A stretch of 21,730 nucleotides of DNA from Clostridia bacterium. Its GTDB lineage: Bacteria; Bacillota_A; Clostridia; Oscillospirales; CAG-272. The stretch covers positions 1 through 21,730 of the forward strand of contig JAFVYX010000061.1 of NCBI GenBank assembly GCA_017500625.1, read 5' to 3'. Made by a program: the position numbers and the translations under genes. Below the pieces are notes generated by a model. It was given only the letters and a program-made list of their open reading frames with translations. It was not told the origin of the DNA and ran no database searches. Below, piece after piece: positions 13,687 to 21,529 of this stretch (position 1 is the first letter of the stretch; each line of letters begins with the position of its first letter).

Positions 13687-16600
13687 TTACTGGACGCGAC
13701 GGACGTAATCGTGATTGTCAAGAAGCTGAATGTCCTTGCCGTCCTTAGCAAAGGAATCCAGGATCTCGGAGAAGAACGCCAGCACGTCATCGATCTTGGC
13801 GCCGCTGTTGTGCCACAGGTAGATGTTGCCGGCCACGGTAGAGATACCGTAGTAGCCGTTGCCGTAAACGTTATCCGCAACACCGAGGAACACAAGCCCC
13901 TCCGTATATTTCGCGGACTCCGAGCTGAGGATCGTCTGCATACGGACAGCGGTCTTTTCGGCAAGCATCTCCTGGAAGGCGTTAAGCGCCGCAGGATCAC
14001 CCGTGCTGACCAGCTTGTAATCGAAGAGACCCTTGCCGCCAACGAGAGCGGACACGTAGGCGACCTCCTCCTCGACGCTGTTGAGAACTCTCTGAATGTT
14101 CGGATACACGATGCCGTAATTGTCACGGGCGTACTCAGAGAGGGTGAAGAGCGACATCTCGTCACCCGAGCGGCGACCGTTCATCGTGGTGGTCTCCTCA
14201 AAGAACACCGTGGTCTCGCCCGCCTCATCGGTAACGATCACGTAGCCGAGATAGAAGAAGGCGCGCTCGTCAAAGTCGGGCTCATCGTCGGGGATCAGAG
14301 TATCGACCGTGTAGTAGGCGATGTCACCGTCAATGACGGCGCCGGTCTCCTCACCGGTCCAATAGCCCTTGGCCATGGTGATGTCGCCACCCTCCTCAAG
14401 CGTGATCTCACCGCTCGAAGAGATGACCGCGCGGAGATCGTCAAGGTCGGCGTCGTCGGCGCAGGCCGTCAGAACACCCGTCTTGACCTTGATGCCACGG
14501 GCCTCCAGCTCCGCCACCGTCACAAGGTTGGTCGAGAAGAGAGCGCGAAGTCCAAGAGCGCCCGTCAGACGGACCTGCCAGCCCTCAAAGGCGATGGCAC
14601 TGTGGCCGAGAGCCGCGGCGTAATGAGCGGACAGCTCCTCGGCGATCGCATCGGCAAGCTGCTTCTGGAGAACGGGAATAAGGTACGAGGCCGTGGGATC
14701 AACGTCGGCAAACGCGGCGAAGACGCGCTCACGGCTGACCTGAGAGAGGGGATAGAGGGCCGTGGTATCAAGAGCGAAGGCGCGGCAGACCTCAACGAAG
14801 TGCTTGGCGGCATCGCTGTTCGAGCCGAAGTCATACGCCATCGCGCTGACCTGCTCCTCGTACGCCTCAATGGCGGCGGCGCGGTTACCACCGACCTCGT
14901 AAGCGGCGAAGGCGGTGTGAAGCGTCTTGCGCTGGGCATCGGAAAGGAGCATGTACTTGGAGAGATCAAAGCCCGCATAGCCGGCAAGGTCGGCGAAGTG
15001 GTTCTGATCAAGCTCCTCCTGCGTCAGAACGCAGGCATACGCACGGACCGCGAAGAAGGTGGGATCCGAGCCGTTACCGACCCAACCGATATCGCCGGGG
15101 GTGTAGGGGATACCGGCAACCTCAGCCGTTCTCTGACCGTTGATGTGAACGCCGATGGTCTGCATACCCGCGTAGGAGATCTTCGGGCTGGCACCCTCGG
15201 TGCCCTGCTCGACCTCTCTCGGGGGGTTGACGAGGTAGGGGCCCTTCACGGTGGTGGCCACCTTACCGTTGCCGGTATAGGCCTCGCGAGTACCCGCCGC
15301 GTTCTCATACATAATGGGGGTCTCGTCAACCGAGCCGTTCACAACGGCATAGAAGGCGAGGTACTGAGTTCCCTCCTCGGTAACCGTGATATACTCGGGC
15401 TTTCCACTCTCATTCTCGGTAAAGACAACGACCGTGCCGTACTCCTTCGAGGTGCAGGTGTAGTACCACTCACCGTCGATCTCCTGACGCGAGATGTAAT
15501 CGTTGCCCGAGGTACGGACGAGCTTGGTGATCTCGGTACGGGGGAAGGAGTACAGAGTGTTGCCGTTCGCATCGGTTCTGTATTCCTTAATGTAGTAGTG
15601 GCCGGTATCATTGCCGACGGTTCTGTCGATCGTGATGGCCAGGTTGAAGGAGTTGGTGTACTTGACGTAGCTGTTGCTGGGAGAAGCGTTCAGAAGAGCG
15701 CCCTCCTTCTGCGAGACGTCACCGCCGTAGCCATAGTAGCTGATCGAGCTCACCTTGACCTGCGAGGCGTTGGCCGAGGTGTAGAGACGGAAGGCATCGA
15801 GCTGGAAGTTCGGCGAGCCCGTGCCCTGGATCGCCATAACGAACTCATAGGTCAGAGAGCCCTGGCTGTTCGGCGTATGAAGCTTCAGAACGTTGTTCTT
15901 ACCGCAGATGAGGCGGCCGTCACCGTAGGTACGGATATTGGTATGGCCCCAGTTGGCATCGGGAATGTCACCAAAGGTGAAGTTGAAGTCGTCCGAATCG
16001 CGGAAGACGTAGGTATCACGGAAGTGCTGCTCCCCCGACTCTTGCTTCACACGCTTCTTGAGGGGGTTCCAGGTGGAGCTGGTGCCCTCCTTCCAGTGGC
16101 GAAGGTTGTAGGTCTCCTCGGGGTAGGACCAATCCATATAAAGATTACCGTCGCTGGGTCTTGCGGCGAAAAGGTCGACCCACGTGACGAGCTGATCCTG
16201 CTTAACGTAGATGTCCTTGTAGCTGATGACCTCCTGCGGCAGGTAAGGACCGTACTGGGCCTTGAGAATGGCGTTGATGGTGTTATCCACAGCGCCCTGC
16301 ACCATGGCACGGTTGGTCTTCTGCGCCGTGGGAAGAGCGTTAACGACCTCATAGACCTGAGCGCGGAGCCCGTTGTTCAGAACGAGGATACCCGAGATAT
16401 CGAGCGAGAGGGCCATGGCGACCTCATGGAAGGCGGCGCAGGCCTCGCTATCGTCACCGACGAGAAGCTCGCCGTAAACGACCTCGTTGATGATGCCAAC
16501 GTACTTCTCCTCGATCTCGGCGCGGACGGCGGCGTCACCGCCGATCTCGTAGGAAGCAAACTCCGCGGCGATGTCGGCCTTGACCACATCGTCCAGCTTC

Positions 16601-17814
16601 GTGTATACCAGAGGATCGATCTTGTACCACTTCAAAAGGTCGGCAAAGTGGTTCTGCGCACGCTCGGCATCGGTGAGGTGACGGCTGTAAACGCGGATCG
16701 AGTAGATGCGCTGGTTGGCAGCCGACGAGAAGCCGAGGATCGAGGCGACGTTATCGGGAGTCGTATCCTTCGCCGTGCCGGCCGCCACCTTCTCCTCGTT
16801 GTCAACCACCAGGCGAGAGGTCACGATCGAGCTTGAGCCGTCACGGGTACGGTTCAGGAACAGAGCGAACTTGTGAGGCGTGTACTCGTCTCCGGCCAGC
16901 GTAAAGTCGTCAAAATTGCGCGAGCCCGTGCCGTTGTAGGAGCGGAAGCTCGTGTAAACACCGGCCGCCGACTTAACAAGCGAGACGTCTCCGAAAATGA
17001 AGTAACTGGCGTGCTCCTGCTCAGGCGCTGTCGGATACACACCGTCACCGCTTGTCATCGTGATCTCCACCGTGACGTCGCCGTCCTTGGCGCTCGGAGC
17101 GGAGTAGGTAAGGTAGGACTGGCCGTGGTGGTAATCCATCTGCAGGTAGCCGGGGCCGAACTTGAAGGGGATCCTCTGAGCGGCACCGTCCTGGTCGTGA
17201 TAGTCAAGAGCCGAAACGACCGGCATGTTAATGTACAGCTCACTACTGCCAAAGGTGCGGAAGCCGAGAAGCACCGAGGCGGCCTGCGACCTGTAGGCGT
17301 TGACGTCCTTCTGGTAGGTGGCGTCCAGCATCGGGTTCCTGGCTACAAAGTAATCGTAGCCCGCGGGCTTCATCGCCGCATCGAGCGCGGCCAGGGCGGC
17401 CTTCGCCTCGGCCTCGGTCGCGTAGACGACCTGCCCACCGTCGGGAACTCTCTGGTTCACCCAGCTTTCGGTGGATGCCGAATAGGACTGCGTGAAGCCC
17501 TCATAGGTACCGTTGTAGGTGTGGCTTCTGCGAACAACGATCCAACCGCCGGTGCCACTCAGGCGGCTATCCGCCGTGGCGTACTTATCGGAAAAGATCG
17601 GCGCCACGGGAAGCGTGGCGGATCCCCCCCAGTAGCTGTTGAGGCGGAAGAAATCGTACATCGAGACAAGGCCGCTCTGCACGTAGAGGGCGGTATAGTC
17701 CTCCTCGGTCAGCACGACCTCCTCCTCGGCAGCCGAGACCGACAGCACCGCGAGAGGCAGAGCCGTGACGATCATCACCGCCAGAAGAAGCATTGAGAGA
17801 ATGCGCTTTTTCAT
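13687..17814 (-). CDS. Large secreted protein with two duplicated LamG-like/helical modules
   Basis: A 1375-residue exported protein of unknown function. A signal peptide covers about residues 1-29 (cut near SVSAA before EEE). ATG 17814 has AAAGGAG about 9 bases upstream; the frame extends further without a binding site. Two copies of one module are seen: a beta-rich, ConA/LamG-like part ending in IRVYSRHLTDAERAQNHFADL (373-393), then in VRAYACVLTQEELDQNHFADL (923-943). Each is followed by a helical region with FASYEIGG (419-426) or FAAYEVGG (969-976). A third region from FEGWQVRLTGALGLRALFS (about 1076-1094) to the end is distinct. There is no LPXTG, SLH, dockerin or transmembrane anchor, so it may be released. 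Carbohydrate binding is plausible from the LamG-like fold but unproven. No catalytic motif was found. Confidence 0.82.
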   Translation of the reverse strand: MKKRILSMLLLAVMIVTALPLAVLSVSAAEEEVVLTEEDYTALYVQSGLVSMYDFFRLNSYWGGSATLPVAPIFSDKYATADSRLSGTGGWIVVRRSHTYNGTYEGFTQSYSASTESWVNQRVPDGGQVVYATEAEAKAALAALDAAMKPAGYDYFVARNPMLDATYQKDVNAYRSQAASVLLGFRTFGSSELYINMPVVSALDYHDQDGAAQRIPFKFGPGYLQMDYHHGQSYLTYSAPSAKDGDVTVEITMTSGDGVYPTAPEQEHASYFIFGDVSLVKSAAGVYTSFRSYNGTGSRNFDDFTLAGDEYTPHKFALFLNRTRDGSSSIVTSRLVVDNEEKVAAGTAKDTTPDNVASILGFSSAANQRIYSIRVYSRHLTDAERAQNHFADLLKWYKIDPLVYTKLDDVVKADIAAEFASYEIGGDAAVRAEIEEKYVGIINEVVYGELLVGDDSEACAAFHEVAMALSLDISGILVLNNGLRAQVYEVVNALPTAQKTNRAMVQGAVDNTINAILKAQYGPYLPQEVISYKDIYVKQDQLVTWVDLFAARPSDGNLYMDWSYPEETYNLRHWKEGTSSTWNPLKKRVKQESGEQHFRDTYVFRDSDDFNFTFGDIPDANWGHTNIRTYGDGRLICGKNNVLKLHTPNSQGSLTYEFVMAIQGTGSPNFQLDAFRLYTSANASQVKVSSISYYGYGGDVSQKEGALLNASPSNSYVKYTNSFNLAITIDRTVGNDTGHYYIKEYRTDANGNTLYSFPRTEITKLVRTSGNDYISRQEIDGEWYYTCTSKEYGTVVVFTENESGKPEYITVTEEGTQYLAFYAVVNGSVDETPIMYENAAGTREAYTGNGKVATTVKGPYLVNPPREVEQGTEGASPKISYAGMQTIGVHINGQRTAEVAGIPYTPGDIGWVGNGSDPTFFAVRAYACVLTQEELDQNHFADLAGYAGFDLSKYMLLSDAQRKTLHTAFAAYEVGGNRAAAIEAYEEQVSAMAYDFGSNSDAAKHFVEVCRAFALDTTALYPLSQVSRERVFAAFADVDPTASYLIPVLQKQLADAIAEELSAHYAAALGHSAIAFEGWQVRLTGALGLRALFSTNLVTVAELEARGIKVKTGVLTACADDADLDDLRAVISSSGEITLEEGGDITMAKGYWTGEETGAVIDGDIAYYTVDTLIPDDEPDFDERAFFYLGYVIVTDEAGETTVFFEETTTMNGRRSGDEMSLFTLSEYARDNYGIVYPNIQRVLNSVEEEVAYVSALVGGKGLFDYKLVSTGDPAALNAFQEMLAEKTAVRMQTILSSESAKYTEGLVFLGVADNVYGNGYYGISTVAGNIYLWHNSGAKIDDVLAFFSEILDSFAKDGKDIQLLDNHDYVRRVQ

Positions 17815-17881
17815 AAGGGTTCTCCTTTGTGAAAAGTGGTTTATAACTTCATTTGGGCATAGGTCGCCCATTAAGTAATTT

Positions 17882-17911
17882 ATTGTAACATATTTTTATG
17901 TGTTTTGTCAA
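17882..17911 (-). promoter_or_regulatory. Sigma-A promoter for the large secreted protein
   Basis: On the minus strand, TTGACA (17906-17911), 18-base spacer, TACAAT (17882-17887). The leader of about 60 bases contains a TGGGC/GCCCA hairpin. The remaining bases up to 18045 hold two small inverted repeats (TTTGTGG/CCACAAA at 17985-18003 and GAGG/CCTC near 17942) and no gene. Confidence 0.82.
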
Positions 17912-18045
17912 TAGCCGCAAGCTCCGAAAGAGCCGATTTCCGAGGGGTTTTCGCCTCTTTGAGAGTACAAAAATCGAGGGCTTTTTTGTGGGTTTTCCAC
18001 AAATGGGGGAAAAGAACGGCGTTTCCTGCGCCAAAGCAAGCAAAA

Positions 18046-18068
18046 GCGGAGCGCCGAGGGCGCTCCGC
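18046..18068 (-). terminator. Terminator of the PII-like/antiporter operon
   Basis: GCGGAGCGCC (18046-18055), loop GAG, GGCGCTCCGC (18059-18068): a perfect 10-base GC stem. On the minus strand TTTT follows. It starts 16 bases after the antiporter stop. Confidence 0.88.
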
Positions 18069-18084
18069 CTTGATCATGATGATA

Positions 18085-19269
18085 TCAGTTCTTCTGCAGT
18101 GCTTGTGCGCCGATCTCTCCGGCGGCGCGCAGGGATAGCTTGGTGATCGCGGGGCCGACCAGCTCATAAATAAGAGTGGCACAGAGGATCACAGTGCTGA
18201 TCTCTGCGGCGTATTCGGGCACGGCGACAGCGGCGGCCTTCGAAAGGCCGATCGCCACGCCCGCCTGCGGCACGAGAGCAAAGCCGAGGTATTTCTTGAC
18301 CTTGGCATCGGTGTGGCTCATCACGGCCCCCAGCGAGGCACAGCCCACCTTACCGATCACGCGGAAGAGGACGTACACCGCACCGACGATGCCCACGGTC
18401 GGCAGGAGCTTCAGCTTAAGGTCGGCACCCGAGGCGACGAAGAAAAGAATAAATATCGGCGGCGTTACCCCGTCGCAAAGCTCCATCAGATGCCCGACGT
18501 CCGAGGAGAGGTTGGCAACGACGGCCCCCATCGCCATACAAAGCAAAAGGTTCGAAACGCCCGTGATCTCGGCGATGCCAAGTCCTGCAAAGACAAAGGC
18601 GAAGATCAGTGCCAGACGGTTACCGCTCTTTTTGAAAAAGCGCAGGGGAATCAGGAACAGAACACCAAGCAGAGCGCCGATGAGAAGCGCGCCGAAGATC
18701 TCCCAAAGGGGAAGAAGAATGTCACGCACCGTGAGAGCCGTGCCGCCCCCAAGCACACGCGCCAGCGTCGCGCAGAGGGAAAAGAGGATAAGTGCCGTGG
18801 CATCGTCGATCGCCACGACCGAAAGAAGCGTTTCGGTCACGGGGCCCTTGGCACGGTACTGCTTGATGACCATAATGGTGGCGGCAGGCGCCGTGGCCGC
18901 CGCGATCGAAGCGAGGGCCAGCGAGAAGGGGAGGGGCTGTCCGAAGGCCAGGAGCGCGAGAAACACCGCCAGCACGGCGCCGAGCGACTCCATACAGGCA
19001 ATAACGATGGGGGCGGCGCCGACACGGCGGAAGTAGGAGAGCTTGAATTCGTTACCGATCGAGAAGGCGATGAAGCCGAGCGAGACCTCGGAGATCACCG
19101 AGATGGAGTCCACGAAATCCTCGGAAAGGAATCCAAAGACCGAGGGGCCGATAAGAAGGCCCGCCACAAGGTAGCCCGTAACGTTCGGAAGCTTTGCCAG
19201 CTTCGCAAGACGCCCGAAAAGCATACCCGACGCGATCATGACAGCCAGATCAAAGAGAAGGTTTTGCAT
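18085..19269 (-). CDS. Cation:proton antiporter, CPA2 (Kef/NhaS3-like) membrane domain
   Basis: An inner-membrane Na+/H+ or K+/H+ exchanger of the CPA2 type. Its 394 residues are almost all hydrophobic helices (about 12). Family signatures are LPNVTGYLVAGLLIGPSVFGF (27-47), GNEFK (72-76), the APAAT stretch (127-131) and the paired aspartates AIDDATALILFS (153-164), where the ND or DD pair carries the transported ion. There is no C-terminal RCK/KTN nucleotide-binding domain, unlike KefB/KefC. The separate PII-like gene 2 bases upstream may supply the missing regulatory domain. No clear ribosome binding site precedes its ATG, which suggests coupling to that gene. Confidence 0.88.
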   Translation of the reverse strand: MQNLLFDLAVMIASGMLFGRLAKLAKLPNVTGYLVAGLLIGPSVFGFLSEDFVDSISVISEVSLGFIAFSIGNEFKLSYFRRVGAAPIVIACMESLGAVLAVFLALLAFGQPLPFSLALASIAAATAPAATIMVIKQYRAKGPVTETLLSVVAIDDATALILFSLCATLARVLGGGTALTVRDILLPLWEIFGALLIGALLGVLFLIPLRFFKKSGNRLALIFAFVFAGLGIAEITGVSNLLLCMAMGAVVANLSSDVGHLMELCDGVTPPIFILFFVASGADLKLKLLPTVGIVGAVYVLFRVIGKVGCASLGAVMSHTDAKVKKYLGFALVPQAGVAIGLSKAAAVAVPEYAAEISTVILCATLIYELVGPAITKLSLRAAGEIGAQALQKN

Positions 19270-19271
19270 GG

Positions 19272-19604
19272 TCAGTGTTCGAAGCCCTCCGCATAGGTCA
19301 CAGGAACGGCAAAGAGAACACCCGTCTCGGGCTTGTTAAGACCACCCGTGACGTCACGCGCGATCTCGGCCACCAGCTCCACCTTGTCGTCGGCTACAAC
19401 GGTAAAGATAACTTTACTTTCCTTGCGAGCGGGGTTCAAAAGACGGTGTAATGAGCCGAGAAAATGATGCTCATTGTGCTCAATCAGCTCCTGCTCCATG
19501 CCCTTGCTGTCGCAGAAGGTGGCTCCAAGCCCCTCGTCATGAAGGCGGCCAAGGAGCGTGTCGAGAAGCTCGACCTTGTGAAGAACGATGTAAACGAGCT
19601 GCAT
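19272..19604 (-). CDS. PII-like signalling protein paired with the antiporter
   Basis: A 110-residue cytoplasmic protein with the outline of the GlnB/GlnK fold. There is an N-terminal beta strand (MQLVYIVLHK), a helix, a second strand and a loop (about 34-62) where the PII T-loop would be. Then come KVIFTVVADDKVELVAEIARDVTG (64-87) and the closing strand TGVLFAVPVTYAEGF (94-108). The VADDKVE stretch and the VLFAVPV ending are close to PII. The T-loop is His/Glu/Asn-rich and lacks the uridylylated YRG motif, so this is a PII-like regulator, not a true GlnB. AAGGAGG sits 6 bases before the ATG. Its stop is 2 bases from the antiporter start, so it probably gates or senses for it. The ligand is unknown; CutA-type proteins are an alternative. 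Confidence 0.72.
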   Translation of the reverse strand: MQLVYIVLHKVELLDTLLGRLHDEGLGATFCDSKGMEQELIEHNEHHFLGSLHRLLNPARKESKVIFTVVADDKVELVAEIARDVTGGLNKPETGVLFAVPVTYAEGFEH

Positions 19605-19758
19605 AAATATCCTCCTTTACGCCCACGCCGTGGTGGACGGTTTTCACTTTTGGAATGAGGGCGGTGATCTCAAGAAAGTCGGGCGGTCAAGCGACGCTCG
19701 AGGGAACGCCCCGCGCAAGGATCCTCCGTGACGCAGGGGTCCGTAGGAGGCCCTCCGT
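19605..19758 (-). promoter_or_regulatory. Long structured 5' leader of the PII-like/antiporter operon
   Basis: About 150 nt separate the promoter from the ATG, with no convincing reading frame. Several paired segments are visible: GGAG/CTCC at the 5' end, CCCC..GCG with CGC..GGGG, GGGCG with CGCCC, and, just before the Shine-Dalgarno, CGTCCAC with GTGGGCG around CACGGC (19620-19639). It does not match a riboswitch class I know, including ydaO, yybP or ykkC. A cis-regulatory role is inference. Confidence 0.4.
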
Positions 19759-19764
19759 TTTCCT

Positions 19765-19793
19765 ATTGTAGCACTAACGCGCGCGCGTTGCAA
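19765..19793 (-). promoter_or_regulatory. Sigma-A promoter for the PII-like/antiporter operon
   Basis: On the minus strand, TTGCAA (19788-19793), 17-base spacer containing alternating CG, TACAAT (19765-19770). Confidence 0.75.
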
Positions 19794-19852
19794 TAGCCAC
19801 CGCGAAAAAAAGCAAAAAAGCACGCCGTTTTCGCAAAAAAGATCTGCCGCGG

Positions 19853-19998
19853 TGATAGCGAGGAAATTCGGAGCAGACATTGCCGATCGTCACCCGAAGG
19901 CGTACGAAGGGTACGTCGAGCGGTGACGAGCGGCAAAGCAAAAAAGAGCAACCGAGGTTGCTCTTTTTTGCGGTTTATGCCCGAATTTACCGCTATCA
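19853..19998. repeat. Palindromic intergenic element, copy 6, with embedded terminator
   Basis: A 146-base element. The left end TGATAGCG, AGG, AAATTCGG is the inverted partner of the right end, read on the minus strand as TGATAGCG, GT, AAATTCGG: 16 matched bases around a 3-versus-2-base difference. The nested hairpin is GCCG, A, TCGTCACC (19882-19894) with GGTGACGA, G, CGGC (19922-19934), enclosing the core GGCGTAC (19899-19905), GAAGG, GTACGTC (19911-19917). A terminator (19938-19971) lies between the hairpin and the right end. The last triplet is the stop codon TGA of uxaC. Confidence 0.85.
19938..19971 (-). terminator. Terminator of uxaC, inside element copy 6
   Basis: GCAAAAAAGAGCAACC (19938-19953) pairs with GGTTGCTCTTTTTTGC (19956-19971) around a tiny loop. 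T runs on both sides make it bidirectional. It begins 24 bases after the uxaC stop. Confidence 0.93.
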
Positions 19999-21363
19999 GA
20001 ATTTGAAGTAGTCCTTTGCGTTCTCATAGCAGACCCCACGGACGATGCGCTCCAGCATCTTGCGATCGTCGGGGTATTCGCCGTTATCGACCCAGGTGCC
20101 GATGAGGTTGCAGAAGATGCGACGGAAATACTCGTGACGGGGGTAGGAGACGAAGCTGCGGCTATCGGTCAGCATACCGACAAAGCGCGAAAGGTTGCCA
20201 AGATTGGCAAGCGCCTGCATCTGGCCCTCCATGCCGTCACGCTGATCGTTGAACCACCAGCCCGAGCCAAACTGGATCTTCCCTGCCGTCGGGGCGCTCT
20301 GGAAGCAGCCCATAATGGTGCCGAGGACGTAGTTGTCCTTCGGGTTGAGAGTGTAAAGAATGGTCTTCGGCAGGCAATCGTCCACCGCGAGGGTATCAAG
20401 GAAGCCCGCGAGGTCAGCCGCGATCTCACGGTCGTTGACCGAATCAAAGCCCGTGTCGGCGCCGAGGAGACGGTACATCTTGGTGTTGTTGTTGCGGAGA
20501 GCGCCGATATGGAGCTGCATCGTCCAGTCAAGCTTGACGTACTCCGAGGCGCAGAATTTGAGGACGGCGGTGCGGAAGATGTCGGTCTCACGCTCGGTGA
20601 GCTCTCCGCCGTTCACTCGCTTTTCAAAGACGGCGGCGGCATCGCCCACGGTGCAGGGCGCGGCCTCAAGGGCGTGGTCGGAGAGGCGGCAGCCGTGAGC
20701 GTGGAAGAACACAATGCGGTCGCCGAGCCAGGCGATGAGCTCATCGTAGGTCTTGACACCGATCTTTTCGATGTAGGGCAGGAAGGTCTCCTTGCCGATC
20801 TCGACCGCCTTGTCGGGACGGAAGGTGGGAAGCACCTTGGTCGAGAAGCCGACCAGCGCCTCATGGTACTCGAGGGTATCGGCGGGATCGTCGGTCGTGC
20901 AGATCGTCTCAACGTTCGAGCGCGTGATGAGCGACTGAGCGCGGAAGGCATCGCTCGTCAGGGCGGCGTTACAGACCTTCCAGATCTCCTCGCAGTTGTC
21001 CTCGGTGAGGGGCTCGGAGATGCCGAAATAGCGCAGAAGCTCAAGGTGAGTCCAATGGTAGAGGGGGTTGCCGATGAGCAGGGGAAGCGTGGCGCTCCAC
21101 TTCTTCCACTTCTCAAGGCCGTCCGCCGCACCCGTGATGTACTCCTCGGGTACGCCGTTGGTGCGCATCTGACGCCACTTGTAGTGGTCGCCGCCAAGGA
21201 AAAGATCGTAGGTGTCACGGAACTGGTAGTTGTCCGCGATCATCTTGGGCTGCAGGTGACAGTGGTAGTCGATGATCGGCAGGTCCTCTGCATACTCGTG
21301 GTAGAGACGCCTCGCGGTCTTAGAGCGAAGCATAAAGTCGTCGGTGATAAATCCTTTTCCCAT
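19996..21363 (-). CDS. uxaC: Uronate (glucuronate/galacturonate) isomerase
   Basis: Converts D-glucuronate to D-fructuronate, or D-galacturonate to D-tagaturonate, the first step of cytoplasmic uronate catabolism from pectin, xylan side chains or glycosaminoglycans. The 455 residues are near the family norm of about 470. Amidohydrolase-fold metal ligands are in IIDYHCHLQP (30-39). Other signatures are IFRAEK-free but typical: FHAHGCRLSDHAL, QLHIGALRNNNTKM, QFGSGWWFNDQRDGM and MLTDSRSFVSYPRHEYFRR. GGAGGA lies about 5 bases before the ATG. It has its own promoter. No uxaA, uxaB, uxuA, uxuB, kdgK or kdgA neighbour is present, which is unusual. The stop codon is the first triplet of the adjoining palindromic element. 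Confidence 0.96.
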   Translation of the reverse strand: MGKGFITDDFMLRSKTARRLYHEYAEDLPIIDYHCHLQPKMIADNYQFRDTYDLFLGGDHYKWRQMRTNGVPEEYITGAADGLEKWKKWSATLPLLIGNPLYHWTHLELLRYFGISEPLTEDNCEEIWKVCNAALTSDAFRAQSLITRSNVETICTTDDPADTLEYHEALVGFSTKVLPTFRPDKAVEIGKETFLPYIEKIGVKTYDELIAWLGDRIVFFHAHGCRLSDHALEAAPCTVGDAAAVFEKRVNGGELTERETDIFRTAVLKFCASEYVKLDWTMQLHIGALRNNNTKMYRLLGADTGFDSVNDREIAADLAGFLDTLAVDDCLPKTILYTLNPKDNYVLGTIMGCFQSAPTAGKIQFGSGWWFNDQRDGMEGQMQALANLGNLSRFVGMLTDSRSFVSYPRHEYFRRIFCNLIGTWVDNGEYPDDRKMLERIVRGVCYENAKDYFKF

Positions 21364-21407
21364 AATGTCCTCCGTGTTGGCGCGTGGGCGCCGTAGTTTC
21401 TAAACCG

Positions 21408-21436
21408 AGTATACCACCTTTTTCCCCCGCCGTCAA
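21408..21436 (-). promoter_or_regulatory. Sigma-A promoter for uxaC
   Basis: On the minus strand, TTGACG (21431-21436), 17-base spacer, TATACT (21408-21413). A GGCGC/GCGCC hairpin (21379-21392) lies in the leader. CGCAAAGTTTTCG, a 13-base near-palindrome of the LacI-family operator type, lies upstream of the -35, near 21455-21467. Confidence 0.82.
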
Positions 21437-21529
21437 TCGGTATTTTGAAAAAACGCAAAGTTTTCGGGGCGTGGTGGGGGCGCTTGCCTCACGCAAGAGC
21501 ATGTCATTATGCAATGTTTCTTTTACATA

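Noticed and set aside
13711..16836. Very long open frame (1041 codons) on the plus strand opposite the large secreted-protein gene
   Set aside because: Antisense shadow: GC-rich codon use makes the opposite strand open. The product has no domain sense, and the minus-strand gene has signal peptide, Shine-Dalgarno, promoter and terminator.
17985..18003. DnaA-box-like TTTTCCACA in an inverted repeat, as a replication-origin hint
   Set aside because: Single imperfect match, with no cluster and no dnaA/dnaN nearby.
19644..19880. 78-codon minus-strand frame upstream of the PII-like gene
   Set aside because: It starts inside the repeat element and spans the operon promoter and leader. No ribosome binding site was found.
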